Below, in pieces: positions 37,201-49,373 of a stretch of 64,000 nucleotides of DNA. Position 1 is the stretch's first letter. Every line of letters begins with the position of its first letter. This DNA comes from Rhodeus uyekii (Eukaryota; Chordata; Actinopteri; Cypriniformes; Acheilognathidae). The stretch covers positions 62,001-126,000 of the forward strand of contig JAWRVZ010000467.1 in the NCBI GenBank assembly GCA_037043235.1, given 5' to 3'. The position numbers were made by a program, and so were the translations under genes. Under the pieces are notes generated by a model. The model saw nothing but the letters and a program-made list of their open reading frames with translations, was not told the origin of the DNA and did no database searches.

Positions 37201-38476
37201 ACATTACCATCACACTCTTTCCATTGTTTTTCATGCGGAGCAGTGCAGTTGGCTCTCTGGAAACACTAGCTCCTGGCTCGCCTCCTACACCCCCCTCAGG
37301 CCCCTCTCCAGCCGTGACTCCTTCTCCATGCAGTCCGGCACACACCGGCTCCAAGGATGAAATCTTGTAGCTTTTCTGTCGTCGGCTCATGTGAACAGGT
37401 ATTCTAGCTACTTTTACCACAATCTTTCTCACACCTAAATAACGTCCTTGTCGCTTCCCTCTGAATGCATGTTGAGTAACAATGCTCTCTCCTTCTGATG
37501 TTCTCATGCTATGATTTGGTGTAACACTTGCTGATATAGCTGGTAAAACCTCATATGATGAGGCAGCAGCACACACCACCGGGGGATGCTCCTCCATCGG
37601 CCTTATTTCCTCTGTCCTCCAGACTCTATTTTCCTCTTCCTCTTCATCCTGTTGATTCAATTCCCTTTTGAACATATTGTCCTCAGCAGCCCTACGTAAT
37701 CGGGATGATTTTCGAAGATGGCAGGGGAAACGTGGTCGTCCAGAGCTTCGTAGAGTATACTTCCTTTCAGCCTCCACAGAGGTCATGACAGTGGATTGGC
37801 CCGTTATAGGAATGTGGTCTGGTTCAGTGGTGCAGTCCATTTCTGGCTTACATGTTGAATTGTGTTCTGTCTCCTCCTTGGGTAAAGAGGAAGGGTTGTA
37901 TTGAGGAGGTGACAGAGTCTTTGGGGCAGCGGTGGTAGGTAACAAAGGGGCCGACTGTACATGTACATTACGCGTTTCAGTCTTGGAAGGTAAAGACAGG
38001 TCTTCGGGAATAAGCGAGGGGTCCTGCTCTATAAGCGAGGAGCCAGTGTCTGTGTGCTTGTGTGTTAGCATGTTTGTGTCCATCCACATATGTGTATCCA
38101 TTGGAACGTGTGCATGCGGCTGCAGGTGTGTGCTTGACTGTGTGAGTGAGTGTGTGTGCATCTGTGGTTGTGTGTTTTGCTGAATGTGCAGTTGTTCTTG
38201 TGTGTCCGCATATTCTGTCTGCCGACGTCTCCTTGCCCTACGTCGAAGTTGCTCTTCATGGTTCCGCAGACCATTAGCTAAAGTGGGAGGTGAATAAAAG
38301 CTGTAATGTAGTGAACTGGCTGGCGTGGGATCAGTGGATCCTACAGATGTGCCCCCAGCCTCCTCATCCCCCTCCCAAAGAGAGGGGCCCTCATCATCAC
38401 TGCAGTCTTTATCAGCCAGTGCCTCACAAGTCAAGCGAACACCTCCAGAGCGCAGGCGACCTGACAGATGGCTCAT
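34292..38476 (-). CDS. ahdc1: AT-hook DNA-binding motif-containing protein 1 (Gibbin), single large coding exon
   Basis: A nuclear AT-hook protein implicated in chromatin-linked transcription control. In human, truncating mutations cause Xia-Gibbs syndrome. The reading frame of 1394 aa (human 1603) carries family blocks in the human order: a YKISSL segment, RMKNNGKSVMVMFPPGE followed by the AT-hook KRRRGRPPK (about residue 440), SPQPSY, KLAFLNRQ, GRCSPPRCWTP, FSDFFETIGKKRK, LLDSDDSSDLLD, ILDISNYTPQKAKQ, SSLEKLMLDWNE, a second basic hook KPGRGRRKK (about residue 1065), LDYYSGDSS, and the terminus FTVTSL. The start is the ATG at 38476. In-frame upstream sequence has only a TTG codon before a TGA at 38497-38495, and a strong acceptor (CCCCTTTCCTTAG) opens this exon at 38686. 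It thus lacks the roughly 130-residue N-terminal part of the human protein. A His/Thr-rich stretch at residues 100-150 comes from a TG-rich microsatellite. Confidence 0.95.
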   Translation of the reverse strand: MSHLSGRLRSGGVRLTCEALADKDCSDDEGPSLWEGDEEAGGTSVGSTDPTPASSLHYSFYSPPTLANGLRNHEEQLRRRARRRRQTEYADTQEQLHIQQNTQPQMHTHSLTQSSTHLQPHAHVPMDTHMWMDTNMLTHKHTDTGSSLIEQDPSLIPEDLSLPSKTETRNVHVQSAPLLPTTAAPKTLSPPQYNPSSLPKEETEHNSTCKPEMDCTTEPDHIPITGQSTVMTSVEAERKYTLRSSGRPRFPCHLRKSSRLRRAAEDNMFKRELNQQDEEEEENRVWRTEEIRPMEEHPPVVCAAASSYEVLPAISASVTPNHSMRTSEGESIVTQHAFRGKRQGRYLGVRKIVVKVARIPVHMSRRQKSYKISSLEPVCAGLHGEGVTAGEGPEGGVGGEPGASVSREPTALLRMKNNGKSVMVMFPPGELPVILKRRRGRPPKQALPGQPDMHETRAGAASAAEPKKIRRRRTVKLPSPQPSYVNDTNDVKVEYADVLSKLAFLNRQPPSTGRCSPPRCWTPTEPETFHIPPENPSLSTLLHRLTGFRRRGGRAGCMGSRGGGAAGSSDSFKRSFSDFFETIGKKRKVPASEPGTPRKRGKGVAGGISRAALGDSVQGEKVRKRRSRKNGAFKNCTGAQEQDWLNENSSWIGKGDRDITEKASSYQSPCSPRGSFQSGEAGKGGIYHSPGMRGMCSAEESQGMFAGYFRSLLDSDDSSDLLDISMSSPAGRQEGRKLTPGYEGGSPGAAHRWSPAFPKRSPKGAACLGEGAPLPSPQTQASSATKPSYSFSVSQTSPTPSFPKSPALMLSRSPSSPHPSGGFPQYPPSYSAGVPQGGSIYPLPQHQQQQQRPSDCSFTYGTKTPSVPSAQCQMSYSNYQGSAKRNYSGYPGLPHSTIQRGDSGATSPGGSYMSLSKSSPYSLSSSPPEGCRQYASTAQWGFRQGGNNWGSDAYGPHQFHGYSDYGVAGSGSESKDILDISNYTPQKAKQRPCLDTLSESSSDSSHTGGGGMSVVGGAFRPRDVPMPEGQSSLSSLEKLMLDWNENSAGPSYNWSQNVLFQGGAKPGRGRRKKSEIHNEKEACSVPPGSPASPPMQGGPKRSATGGRQPRGARGRGGYSPCQRDRPPPPKNKSQKPSTPSGSGQMGSGGLYQEALDYYSGDSSSLSPLSHAPESCEYPSPYSVHTSTPSSDERFAHVFPPDSASVSPSLSNQSDALKQYPKPGPPSQTYGHAARTFSPTLSPTPRLLPQCGSAMSPHRVPKDQFSQYDSPSYSGSPCWYGQGGSVAGSPQNFEEQRPPAVSLPSHKRDMSLMVSGMRVPSHSSYPSPLPRGPSMSACASGTLDSSPQHDEMGYHGNLDNYAPVGHRYAPQTARGGVLCQLLDQPSDEGFTVTSL
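38041..38210 (-). repeat. ahdc1: Microsatellite-derived His/Thr tract inside ahdc1
   Basis: Plus-strand TGTG-rich sequence within the coding exon encodes a run of TH, HTH and MDTH repeats at about residues 100-145. The frame stays open throughout. Confidence 0.8.
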
Positions 38477-38815
38477 TACCCCCAAAATTGCAGATCAGGA
38501 TCTTCGTATTTATGTATATGTGTCAGTGATGGGTCCGTGTTAGGTTTAACCGTAAGCTGGGTCCAGTTCAGCAGGTGAGTTATTTAATCTCTTTCCTCTC
38601 ACTATGCTATACTTGGACAGAATGAATCGAACCATCAGGCTTCACACGGTCTTGGGGTTCCCAGTTTTTAGGAGTGCAGTTATTTCCTAAGGAAAGGGGG
38701 GAAAGCACACACAAAGACATGTACTTACTGTTGAGGACTGAAATCGATCACTGTACAACATATTTGAAAATGCTAATGAAATAACTGCAGTTGTTCTTAC
38801 CATGTCTGCTGCTGT

Positions 38816-38931
38816 GGCCATGCTTTGTGTTATCCCTGTGGGCGAAAGGACACTTGTCACTATGGCAATACAGTTAGAGAACAGTTGTAACCATGGCAAT
38901 CGAATATGAGGGGAACGGTAACCATGGTTAC
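38816..38931. promoter_or_regulatory. Cluster of X-box (RFX-type) palindromes
   Basis: GTAACCATGGCAAT (38887-38900) and GTAACCATGGTTAC (38918-38931) are close matches to the RFX consensus GTNRCC-N0-3-RGYAAC. Further half-sites (CTATGGCAATAC) occur nearby. The cluster lies about 200-250 bp upstream of the ahdc1 coding-exon acceptor. Binding is inferred. Confidence 0.45.
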
Positions 38932-41230
38932 ATAGTTTTCCTTTCCAATGCAATAGATTCGGGCCTTACTATGGCAATACGACATATGTCTCAGTGGATG
39001 GGCAACTGCTTTACATGCTTTACATTTGGCAATTGAAAGCGTATTAAATAAACTTTTAGTGCAAAAAAAAAAAAACACTGTGTCACTCACAGTCTAGCAC
39101 ACTGTTATTTATCCATAATCTCTCGGAATAATAAACAATAACTAAAAATGTTTAGTGCAAGGTCTGATTTAAGAAATGCAAGAGTTAAAAGGAATAAGAG
39201 AATTAGCATCATTATCTAAAAAATAAAAAAAACGTGAAAAATTTCCAATTGCATTGAATAGCAAAAACATGGCAATGTATGTTTGAATCTTATTTGAACA
39301 ACAAATGTTTGGCTGCCAAAATTGATTGCTTTTCAATATTATTGTGTATTAAGTTCTTGCTTATATTAATTTAAATAATCATGTGATATCGTCTATATAT
39401 ATATATATATATTAATATAAAGTAACGTGGAATGTGTCTGCCATGAAAAATTAGGTTTCAAAAATGTCTACATTGTAACTTTGTTCAAAAATTTTGACCA
39501 GTAAACAAATATGGTCTATAGTTAAATTAAAAAGGTCAATATCTATATAAAAGACTATATTAAGGCTATTATTCAGATCTCACTAACAAAAGCCAATAAT
39601 TAGACAGAAACACCAAACACATTAGTGAGCTACACACAAAATATGACCTCTGAGAAAAGGCTAAAATCAATAAACAATGCAAAGAAGTTGGGACACGGCA
39701 GCAGGGGGCAGCAAAGGGACGAGAGGCAGGGGATGTAGAGAGATCAGGAAAGGGATGGATTGATGAAAGAATATGTGAATGGACTGAAGGAAGAAAAAAA
39801 AAATCAAGGATCAACACATTTTTTCAAATTACATCCTGGAAAATGAGGGTGAAAATACAAATCAAATAAAAAGGAAAGATGTCACAATTTACTAACATGC
39901 CGTTTCAAACCATCTTGGGAAACAAAAATGAGATCTTTAGTATGATAAAAGTGGATGCTGTATAAACTGCCATACATTGAAAAAACTCAATTATACATAG
40001 CACTTGTGCGCAATAGTCCAAGTCTCCGAAAGTTATATAATATCTTTGTTGGCGAATAGATCTGTCATTTTAGATGAACAATTCCTGTAAGAATAGCACT
40101 TAATATGCAATAAATGTTGTAGTGATGCAAGTAAGTCCAAGGGCTGGACTCTCTCACACACACAATACACTTCTATCCATCTCTCAGTCTGTTCCACATG
40201 GTTTTTATTACTAACTGGCAACGATAAGGAAAGTGCAGAAAGAGAGAGAGAGAGAGCGAACCAGAAACATGTGCTACAGTACATGGTGCCGAACAAGCTG
40301 CCACACTTGCATTCTTGAAGACACTGACACTGAGACAAAAATACATAAAACATGCGCCCTTGCATGCAAAAACTCACGTTACATTCTAGTATTTAGTCGC
40401 CACAGTCCTTTATTTCACTACTAGCACTGCTGAAACTTTACTTTTGATGCACATAATTATTTCTTCCATCTGGAAAACAAAACAACATTTCCCTTGTACA
40501 CTTAATATTCTGTGACACAAACAAAATCGCTGCAATCCAGCGTTCAGAGCCCTGGATCAGCTTCCCACACTACTGTACTGCCAGTTTGGCCTGATCTTCT
40601 TGTGCTTTAATTCTCCCAGATTTCAACAGTGCCTGCTCCGTTTCCACTTTCCCCTCACAGGTTTTCAGAGAGATTTAGATTCGAACACATTTCTGGTTGC
40701 TTCAAAACAATTATTTGTGTGTGTGTGTGCCTGAAGGCCCGTGACCTTCACTTAGTACCAAGTTTCTGACACTTCTTTCAAAAGTGCTCGCCAGTCTTTG
40801 TTTGACATCTTGAAACCATGCACACGTTCACAGTAACCAGTGCCAAGGGCAACAAAACCATTCAAAACATCAATGAACTCTCTTCTCTCCGACTCTTCTT
40901 CTCTTTGAAAGCTTCATTTTGTTGTCAGTAAACGTAGCGATGATGTGCTGCACCAAAACGCTCTGATCTGGTCATCAGAAGCAGTTCTGTTAAGGCATGT
41001 TCAGGAGTGTTTTGGCTGCTATTCTGCACTTACGTCTCTCCGAGTCTTTACTCTTTCCGTGGGCTGGATATGGATGGTGCAAGCTTGCGTTTGAAGGACA
41101 ACTTAATCTGTGTGCCAGTTGAAGATGTTTTTTCTACCATTTGAAGTGTTCTGTTGTGAAATCCCATCCCGTGATGTTGACTACAGCTCCATAGGTCTTA
41201 AAGGGGTCATGAACCGAGAACTTCTGACAT

Positions 41231-41390
41231 GCAAGCTTTCCTGTAGCTCAAGCAGTAGAACACTGGTGCTTGCAACACCAAGGTCATGGGTTTGATTCCC
41301 ATTTAAAGCCAGAACTGATTAGAATGTCAATGTCTTCCTTGAATCAATGTAGGTCGCTTTGGATAAAAGCGTCTGCCAAATGCATACATG
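41231..41390 (+). repeat. tRNA-derived SINE copy (plus strand)
   Basis: A nearly complete copy. The head is 'agctttcctgtagctcaagcag', the core contains 'aacaccaaggtcatggg' and a B-box-like 'ggtttgattccc', and the tail ends 'ggataaaagcgtctgccaaa'. It appears nested in a DNA-element relic that begins near 41201 ('aaaggggtcatgaacc'). Confidence 0.8.
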
Positions 41391-42899
41391 ACCTCCATGT
41401 ACAAGAGGTCATCATACTAAGTTTCAGAACTGAAAATGCCCTTGTTAGTCCAAAAAACAGCTTTTACTCGACTCGTTGTGGAACGAGCCCATCCATGACA
41501 GTGAAAGACCACCTCTACACGCACTTCATCACTGCAACGTTGACTGTTAGTGAGACGACGAGGAAAGATGAACGGACTAAAATAACATCACCTTCCAAAG
41601 GATCCTAATGCAAGGAATGTGGCTATTTATTTTCAACGATGTGAATGTCTCAGTTGAGCATTATTCATTTGCAGGCCTATTCGATTCGTTTCACTGTGGA
41701 TTCTTTGGTAAATCAGTCGCAATTTCGGCGCAAGCTTTGCAAAGAGACTTTATTACGACAGTAACGCGACATGTAAATAATGCCTGATCTGTGACCTGTG
41801 ATTTCTGAGATGTAAAGTTTCATGTACAGGCAGATGTTCTTTGTCTATGTGTCAGTAAATCAAACCGGTCAACTTCACATTTTATCCCTTAGCAGGATGA
41901 AAAAAATCAGTAATTTAAACTGCGATTAAATTATAACGGAAAGTGATCAAAGAACAATCCCGTTACAATTGCTGGAGCTGCCAATCAAACAGATGCAGTT
42001 CATCAGAGTCTGCGCTCTGGACTCCCGTTACAATAAACAAATCTCTTATTTACATCATGTTTGCACTGTTAGTTATGATGAAAGCATTTATTAGTGTGCA
42101 GAAATCGAGTTCATTCATGTGCTCAACACACATGTCTGCGATATAATGCTTTAATCAACACTTTTCATGATTAGTTACCCTTGAGAACTCAACGTTTTTG
42201 AGAGAGTGCCACATGTAATATTTAGCTATTTCATATGCAAAGATGTCAGTCAATCACAGCAATGGAAAAATGCCTTTTATTTCTTAATTATTGACCATTA
42301 CTAAAATTAGACGTGCACCCCAGGACACAATATAAAATAGTAAAACAATGCAGTTTAATCTTCTCGACACCAAGAACATCAAGGTCTTTGAAGATTAAGA
42401 TTGTCATACTTGGCATCTATTAGCTATCTGACTTCCTCCATTATTTGATTTATTTCCGTTTTACTCAAACTGGTTGAATAAAACTGCATTTTATTTTGTA
42501 TCGCATTCCAGTAGAGTATCACAAATTAGTTAACTTCCTTAAACCCTTCTTGAGTTTGATCAAATAACTTCAATGAATGAACTAATTACTATGAAAACAG
42601 CTACAGTTTAATTAATGAATCAGCGTTTCATGTTTTGATTTGTTCCCTTGCCAAGATTTAAACAATTTGCTGAAAGATTATATTATTTGAAATAATTTGC
42701 ATATGCGAAGTGCAATTTACTAATAATGTAAAAGTTCACTTACAAATCCAAATCCTGTCATTATTCACTCAACCTCATGTTTGTCCAAACATGGATGACT
42801 TCCTTTCACTGATTTTCAATGTACAGAATTTCACACACGCACGCGCACAGACCTCTAGCTATAATGACATGAAGGTGAGTAAATGATGACAAAATATAG

Positions 42900-43315
42900 A
42901 TTTTTGAAAATTTTGACGTCATTCACTTGTTCCAGTCCCCACTTTTGTTCATCCTTGAAACACAAATGAAGATATTTTTAATGAAATCTGAAATATTTCT
43001 GTCCTTCCATTGAAAGTCTATTGACTCGGTTTAACACAGAGATTGTAAAAATAAATCCGAATGAATCGAGCGGTTTAATTTTTGGAAAAATCCTAATTAA
43101 ATTAAATCTGTTCATCATATAAAGTGATCGTTTCTCTTCAAAAGACTTGGATTAAATGCTTGATTCATATGGATTTCTCTATGAACATTTTGAAGTCTTT
43201 CAATGGATGGACAGAAATCTCTCAGATTTCATAAAAAATATCTTCATTTGTGTTTTGAAGATAGATGAATCTCTCATTGAATTTTCACTTATTTGGTGAA
43301 CTATCCATTTAAGTT
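42900..43315. repeat. MITE-like element with 'ggtgaactatcc' end
   Basis: It contains inverted internal copies of 'cttcatttgtgtt' and 'gaaatctgaaatatttctgtcc', and ends 'ttggtgaactatccattta'. It is related to 4455-4632, which carries 'ctcagatttcat' and ends 'ttggtgaactatccctta'. It is non-coding. Confidence 0.6.
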
Positions 43316-46300
43316 GTAATGAACGAGTGAAGTCTAGTCCGTATAGCGAAGAAAATCAATCCTGAGTTTTATCTTTGTCTCCTGAATCAGACGATGTTGT
43401 CCGAGGGTCAACAGGTTTTGCACACAAAAAAAAAAGCTTTTAGATCTGCTACTTCACCCTTAAATTGCACCGCTCTAATTCTCTCACACTTTAAATTTGC
43501 TTTCGGTCTCCTCCTCCCTCTCTTCTTCTCTTTCTTTAATTAATACCACTCATTAATTAAGCATCAGTCTCACAGAAGACAGGAACAAGCACAACTGCAG
43601 AACAGCACTTTAATTACAGTCACGCACACACACACACACCGAAACTCACACAGAGTCCCTCAGATATTCACACACATTCCTTCTCCTAAGCGTTAGAGAG
43701 AGAGAGAGAGAGATTGAATGTCTGGAGCTTCTCCTACTCTTCTCTCACAGTTCTGGCACCATCACATATTTGCCTGCCAGGACAGACTAGTGAGCTGGAT
43801 TAAGTCAGCGATGAGTGTGTGTGTGAAGAGAGAGAGAGTAGACATGAGTGAGGTTAGCAGTGGTCCGCTTTGTGTACTAATTAAATGTGGCTTTCACTCT
43901 TTCCAACTTGGCGTGCGGAAGATTACTGAAACGAGGAATTAAGTTTTCACAGGTTACAGGTTAATGAAGCAATACAGTTTTTGTATTATTTTGCTTCTAA
44001 TAGTATTTATTCAAATACACAATAACATTTATTTTTTCAAAGTTTCTCTACAGTCTGTCCTTGTTGGAATTTACTATTTACACTAACTCCGCCCACTGTC
44101 ATCTGATTGGCCCAGATAAAAATCGGGGTAAAGCGTGTGGCAGAAAGTTCTGACGCAAATCAACCCATGTTCAAATCCGCCTTTTCCTCTCTTTACACTC
44201 TTCTCCCTTTTCCCACCATATATCAGATCGGAAAGGCATTTATTTTCGAAAAAAACTAAAGAGTACATTCGAAAAATGGAAATAAAGTGTCTAGCGTGCG
44301 TTTAATAATAGGGCAGTGTAGGAGGGGCTCTCTTGTCCTAATAAGGCAGCATACATTTACTAATTTTAATAAACAATCATTTACACCCAATGTTATTATT
44401 GCATACCGTTTAATGTACAACAACTCTGAGGTGCAAACAGAATCCGTCACTATTTATGAGCATAAACAGCATAACTACCATTTACACTTATTGCAAAGAA
44501 TATACAGGCAATCATTATCACTTTTTTTTTATCAATACCTCCTTTTTTTCTGCTTGCCGTTTCTTTGTAATTTTTTATGAAATTTACTAGCGATTTCTGA
44601 GTGAATTTTGCTTCTACACCAGTTTTACTCAGTGATTTCTCAAGTTTACACATTTTTAATACTGCTTAAAAAGAATAACATTTCAGTAAATAATTAATTG
44701 TGCTTGCTAATTTCCATTATTTTTATTTGACCTTTGCCATCACTTAAAGTCAATATTATAAAACAATACCAGTCATTACCAAATATTGACATGAATATCC
44801 AGTTTCATACATGTCTAAATTCAGTTTTATGATGACTCTGATGATTGTGATAATAACGATTGAATAAGCTAGAACTATAATAAATCGATGCATTCCAAGA
44901 ATTCTTTTTATTTCTTCCTATTGTTGATTGGATATAAATATTATTATAGGTTGCATCTCATAATCACAATCTTTTCACTCTAATAATCAGCAAATCCTCA
45001 GATGACAATGAGCTGAAGGAAGACGAAAGCAAGTGTAAAACATTATCCGCTGAATGCTTTTGGACAGTGTCGCTGCAGAAAGATGAGTGCTTTACACACA
45101 ATTTGATCTTGGATTTGTTTTTGCTTTTTGTACTAGATATTAATTATATTCTCTTCAATTTCCAATTTTGTTTGGTGCGCCTCCCTTGCCTCCTCTGAGA
45201 GAATCCTTGCCTTAAAACCCCTCTCTGCCATTTCACCTTTTTAATATTTGAATGAGAATGTATTTAACTGCAGCTGCCTCTCTTCGCCTCCCTCCACTAT
45301 TGCGCTTTCGATTCTCCACACACATTTCGTCTCTTTCTCCATTGCTCCAATCCTTTTAACTGCTGCAATGCTCCCCGGGGGATCCAAACAGCTGGTAACG
45401 TTTAGCCAATCACAAAGCTTCCTTTAGACTCACCGTCCAATGACAGACATGAAAGTCTACATTGATGCCCACCTGTCCAAAAAGCAGCCGTGCTGTAAAC
45501 AAATCCCACAGCGCAAAATAAGATTATCTGTTGACTCATCCTGCAACAAGATTTGAATGCTCAGAATGTTATTTATTTTAGATCTCACGAAATTGTCATG
45601 AAACCAGTCACAGCCAAACACATCAGACATAAAGGGGTAATAACTCGCAAGCGACATGGAAACAATGCACAATCATAGAAATATGCAAAGACACATCCTA
45701 AACCTAGTGATCTGTTTCTCATCTGAACTGTATGGAATGGATTCTGGCATACAGGTGCAGCAAAAGCCGAACGATGCAGAGACTGGAAGCGCTTCACACT
45801 CTCAGAAGGAAAGATTCCACATGGAACCTTGAAGGTTCAGTCAGGCGCTTCATTTAGAACCTTTTAGGGGTTCTCGTCCTGGGATCATAACATGGATTTA
45901 GTTTTAAATTTTAGATCATCTTATGAAAACAAAATTATGTCAGCTTATAAATATGCTTTATAACAAGGAGAAAAAAATGAAATAACCCATTAAAAATGAA
46001 AGTATTATTCAATCATTTAAGACATTTCTCCTCGTATAGAACCTTTTTGGCTTGAAGTGCTGTTTAAAACGGAGTCAGTGTTACATGTATAGAAATGACA
46101 CTGCTTAATGTATGTTTTTTTAAAGTAGAATTTACAAAAATTGTTCATTTATAGAACTGATATTCCCCTTGAACAGTTTTCTAAAAAAATCTGTCTTTTT
46201 TATTGTATAGATTTCTTTTGATGATCTTAATCTTTATTGTAATTATTATTTTTATATTTACATTTTTACTCCAAATCATGTGTATAATGTTATTTTATCT

Positions 46301-46654
46301 GACCTGTGTGATTGTTTTTGTCATTGTATTTGTTTATCATATTAACATTAGGGCAATCAGCTCCTAAGTGGCTGCTTTTTTGTTCTTTATTTCAGGTATG
46401 TTTTCTATTTTAAACAATTTTCTTGTACAATGTGATTTTTCAGGCTACTCTTTTGCGTTGTACCTGCATGGAAGAGGGCAATTAAGGGCAATTCACTCCT
46501 GAGACGCTGCTTGTTTGTTCTTTATATCAGGGAATAAAAGATCCAGCAAATCTGATGTAAAGCAACTCCATAAAGCTAACGCAGAACTAAAGTCATTTAC
46601 ACTTGGTAGTCATAACACTTGGTGTCGCTGGCAACTAGTAATGGGTTGGTCATG

Positions 46655-47036
46655 AAGCTTTCCTGTAGTTTAAACAATAGAATGTGGCGCTTGCAACACC
46701 AAGGTCATGGGTTCGATTCCCAGGGAAAGCAAGAACTGATTAGAATGTCAATGTGTTTCTTGAATGCAATGCAAGTTACAAAAAAAGCGTCTGTCAAATG
46801 CATAAATGAGCGAATCTTTAATAAGAACAATGAGCTGTCGCAGAGAGTGATTCTTTATTTTTCTGTTGACCGCGCATGTGCAAAATCCTATGGGGTTCTG
46901 TATTTACAATTATGCATTTAGCAGATGCTTTTATCCAAAGCGACTTGCATTGCATTCAAGAAACACATTGACATTTTTGATCAATTCTTGCTTTCCCTGA
47001 GAATCGAACCTATGACCTTGATGTTGCAAGCGTATT
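46655..47036. repeat. Two SINE copies in opposite orientation
   Basis: A plus-strand copy (46655-46809) and a minus-strand copy (46912-47036) of the same tRNA-derived SINE face away from each other across about 100 bp. Both retain the core 'gcaacaccaaggtcat' / 'atgaccttgatgttgc' and the 3' tail. Confidence 0.8.
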
Positions 47037-47385
47037 GCCGCTGTATTGGACACAGAAATGATTAGTTCACTTCTTGAGTCTCCCTTTCGCATTGAAAATG
47101 TAGTGTTATGCATTTAGGATTCATGCACTATGTTTAGTCCATAATAAATTGCATAAAAGTTTACAAATTGTCATTTTAACTGAAAAGTCACATGTAAAAC
47201 TCACACACAGCACAGATCCTCGAGAAACATTTAACAATACAAATTTCTTTTAAATTTTTCTTTTCTTCTTTAAGCAGTAACGTGACAAAAGAACGAACGA
47301 CTTCAACCCGAAGACTCGGTAGATGAACTAATCCTTTCGGTTTCCTGTTACCTAAAGTCTATGTGTCTGTCACGTGCTGAATGAA

Positions 47386-47416
<31 letters not shown>

Positions 47417-48054
47417 TGTTTTGTTTTGTTTTGTTATGTGACAAAAGAAGGAAGGACTAAACTAGTAAACTAACATACGGCACAGCCTGAAGATGCAGAT
47501 AAGCAATGATTCTCATAATTTCGTTTTTTTTGTTTGAAATGCGATGTGATGAAAGTAGATGTAGTGGATAATTTGCCAGTTAATATGTAACATTTTAATT
47601 CTGCTGAAATTAATGAAATTACTTCGTTCATTCAAGATTCGTTCATTTTGTTGAGTGAGATTCAAAGATTCAATGATCCTTCCCGACGACTTCCCATTTG
47701 GTGTCGTTCCACCGCTTCTATACTGAACAACAGTGGATCCTTTTCCAAAGAGACGGACTCGTGCCCAAACACACCCATGGACACACATTGTCTGGTCTGT
47801 ATCTCACATCCAACTTTTTTTTTTCTTTCTTTTTTTTTGAGTGATATGTGCAAGTATGTTTGCACAAGTGTTTGTGCTGGGATGTGTGTCTGTTTACACA
47901 AGTGCAAAGGAGTGCTTCTGTGTGTGTGTGTGTTTACAGAAGTGTGTGTCTGTGTGTCAGTGGGTGTGTTAGGGAAAAGCACTCACTGAGTTCAAATGAG
48001 AGTGCAGTTGTTGCTAAGATACAGGCAGCAGCCCCGACAGTGTGTGAGAGCGAG

Positions 48055-48271
48055 TGACAGAGAGAGAGAGAAACAGAGAAAGTTAGAACAAGACAGAGTG
48101 AGAGAGAGAATGTAGGAGAAAGCTTAGAGTGGAGAGAAAGAGAGAGAGAGAAGGAATGGAAAGAAGGGAAAGAGAGATAGAGTAGAGAGAGAGAGAGAGA
48201 GAGAGAGGTAGAAGTGGGTCATAAGATCCACAGAGACACTCCAGTGACACTCTGCAGAAACACAGCTGTCA

Positions 48272-48306
<35 letters not shown>
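48055..48306. repeat. GA-rich stretch followed by (CA)n
   Basis: From 48055 to about 48210 the plus strand is almost pure purine, with several GA runs. After 50 bases of mixed sequence an AC array runs from about 48272 to 48306. Confidence 0.85.
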
Positions 48307-48310
<4 letters not shown>

Positions 48311-48930
48311 CTGTTGCAAAACCTAGTCAGCTGCCTTGCTGCCTACATAGTCAGCATCCTAACTGGACCCACACAAGGCAAAGGTTTACACACTTTTTAC
48401 TGCCACACAGTCCAAAACATGATGATTCTTATGGTCTGAAGATGAAGACAGACAGACCGATTTACACTGTGTGAGAAAAATAAGACAATGTGATTAACCA
48501 CATGATTTTTAAAGTATTACTAAGAGAAAGAATAGAATTACACTCCAAGTGTTATATAAATGGTTTGTTAGACATATTTAAATAACCCACTTTGCCTAAA
48601 AACACACTTTTTTTCTCCTTCTCTATTGGAAAACCTCTGTTGTAAGCGTTTAATTTGGAAAGCTCATCAAGTTGGGAACTCGTGTGTCATTCAAACAGTG
48701 TTCTGCGTAAAAAAGAGAACATTGTGTGTCACGAGAGGAACAACGTAATACTCAACTAAACAAACACACACTAAAGTTCAAAGGTTGGAGGTCAGTAAGA
48801 TATTTTACTGATTTAAAAAATGTGTATTTATTTGGTCAATATTACAGTAAAAACAGCAATATTGTGAAATATTGCAGTTTAAAACTACTTTTTTAATTTG
48901 AATATTTTTTTAAATGCAATTTCTGTTATT

Positions 48931-49373
48931 CCTGTGATTAAAGCTGAATTTATTAGATGATAAATACAGTAAAACAGTGTAAAATTATATCAATGTAAAA
49001 CAGCTGTTTTCTATGTGAATATATAGTAAAGTGTCATTTATTCCTGTGATTAAAGCTGAATTTATTATATGATAAATAAAGTAAAACAGTGTAATATTAT
49101 ATCAGTGTAAAACAGCTGTTTTCTATGTGAATATATAGTAAAGTGCCATTTATTTCTGTGATTAAAGCTGAATTTATTAGATAAATACAGTAAAACAGTG
49201 TAATATTATATCAGTGTAAAACAGCTGTTTTCTATGTGAATATATAGTAAAGTGTCATTTATTCCTGTGATTAAAGCTGAATTTATTAGATGATAAATAC
49301 AGTAAAACAGTGTAATATTATATCAGTGTAAAACAGCTGTTTTCTATGTGAATATATAGTAGTGTCATTTATT
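48931..49373 (+). repeat. Tandem array, four units of about 109-112 bp
   Basis: Units start at 48931, 49043, 49155 and 49264 with 'ctgtgattaaagctgaattt'. Each contains 'acagtaaaacagtgtaa', 'aaaacagctgttttctatg' and 'atatatagta'. A fifth partial unit at 49374 runs into a dispersed repeat ('cagcatcattactccagtc'), of which the array is evidently an internal amplification. Confidence 0.85.

Noticed and set aside
38477..38485. Upstream TTG as the start of the ahdc1 frame
   Set aside because: TTG is not a normal vertebrate start; the first ATG is at 38476 and a TGA lies just upstream in frame.
46655..46809. tRNA gene
   Set aside because: B-box-like sequence is present, but there is no cloverleaf, and the same text with a fixed 3' tail recurs in five places, so it is a SINE.
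48931..49373. CRISPR-like array
   Set aside because: The units are contiguous with no distinct spacers, in a vertebrate genome; it is an ordinary tandem repeat.
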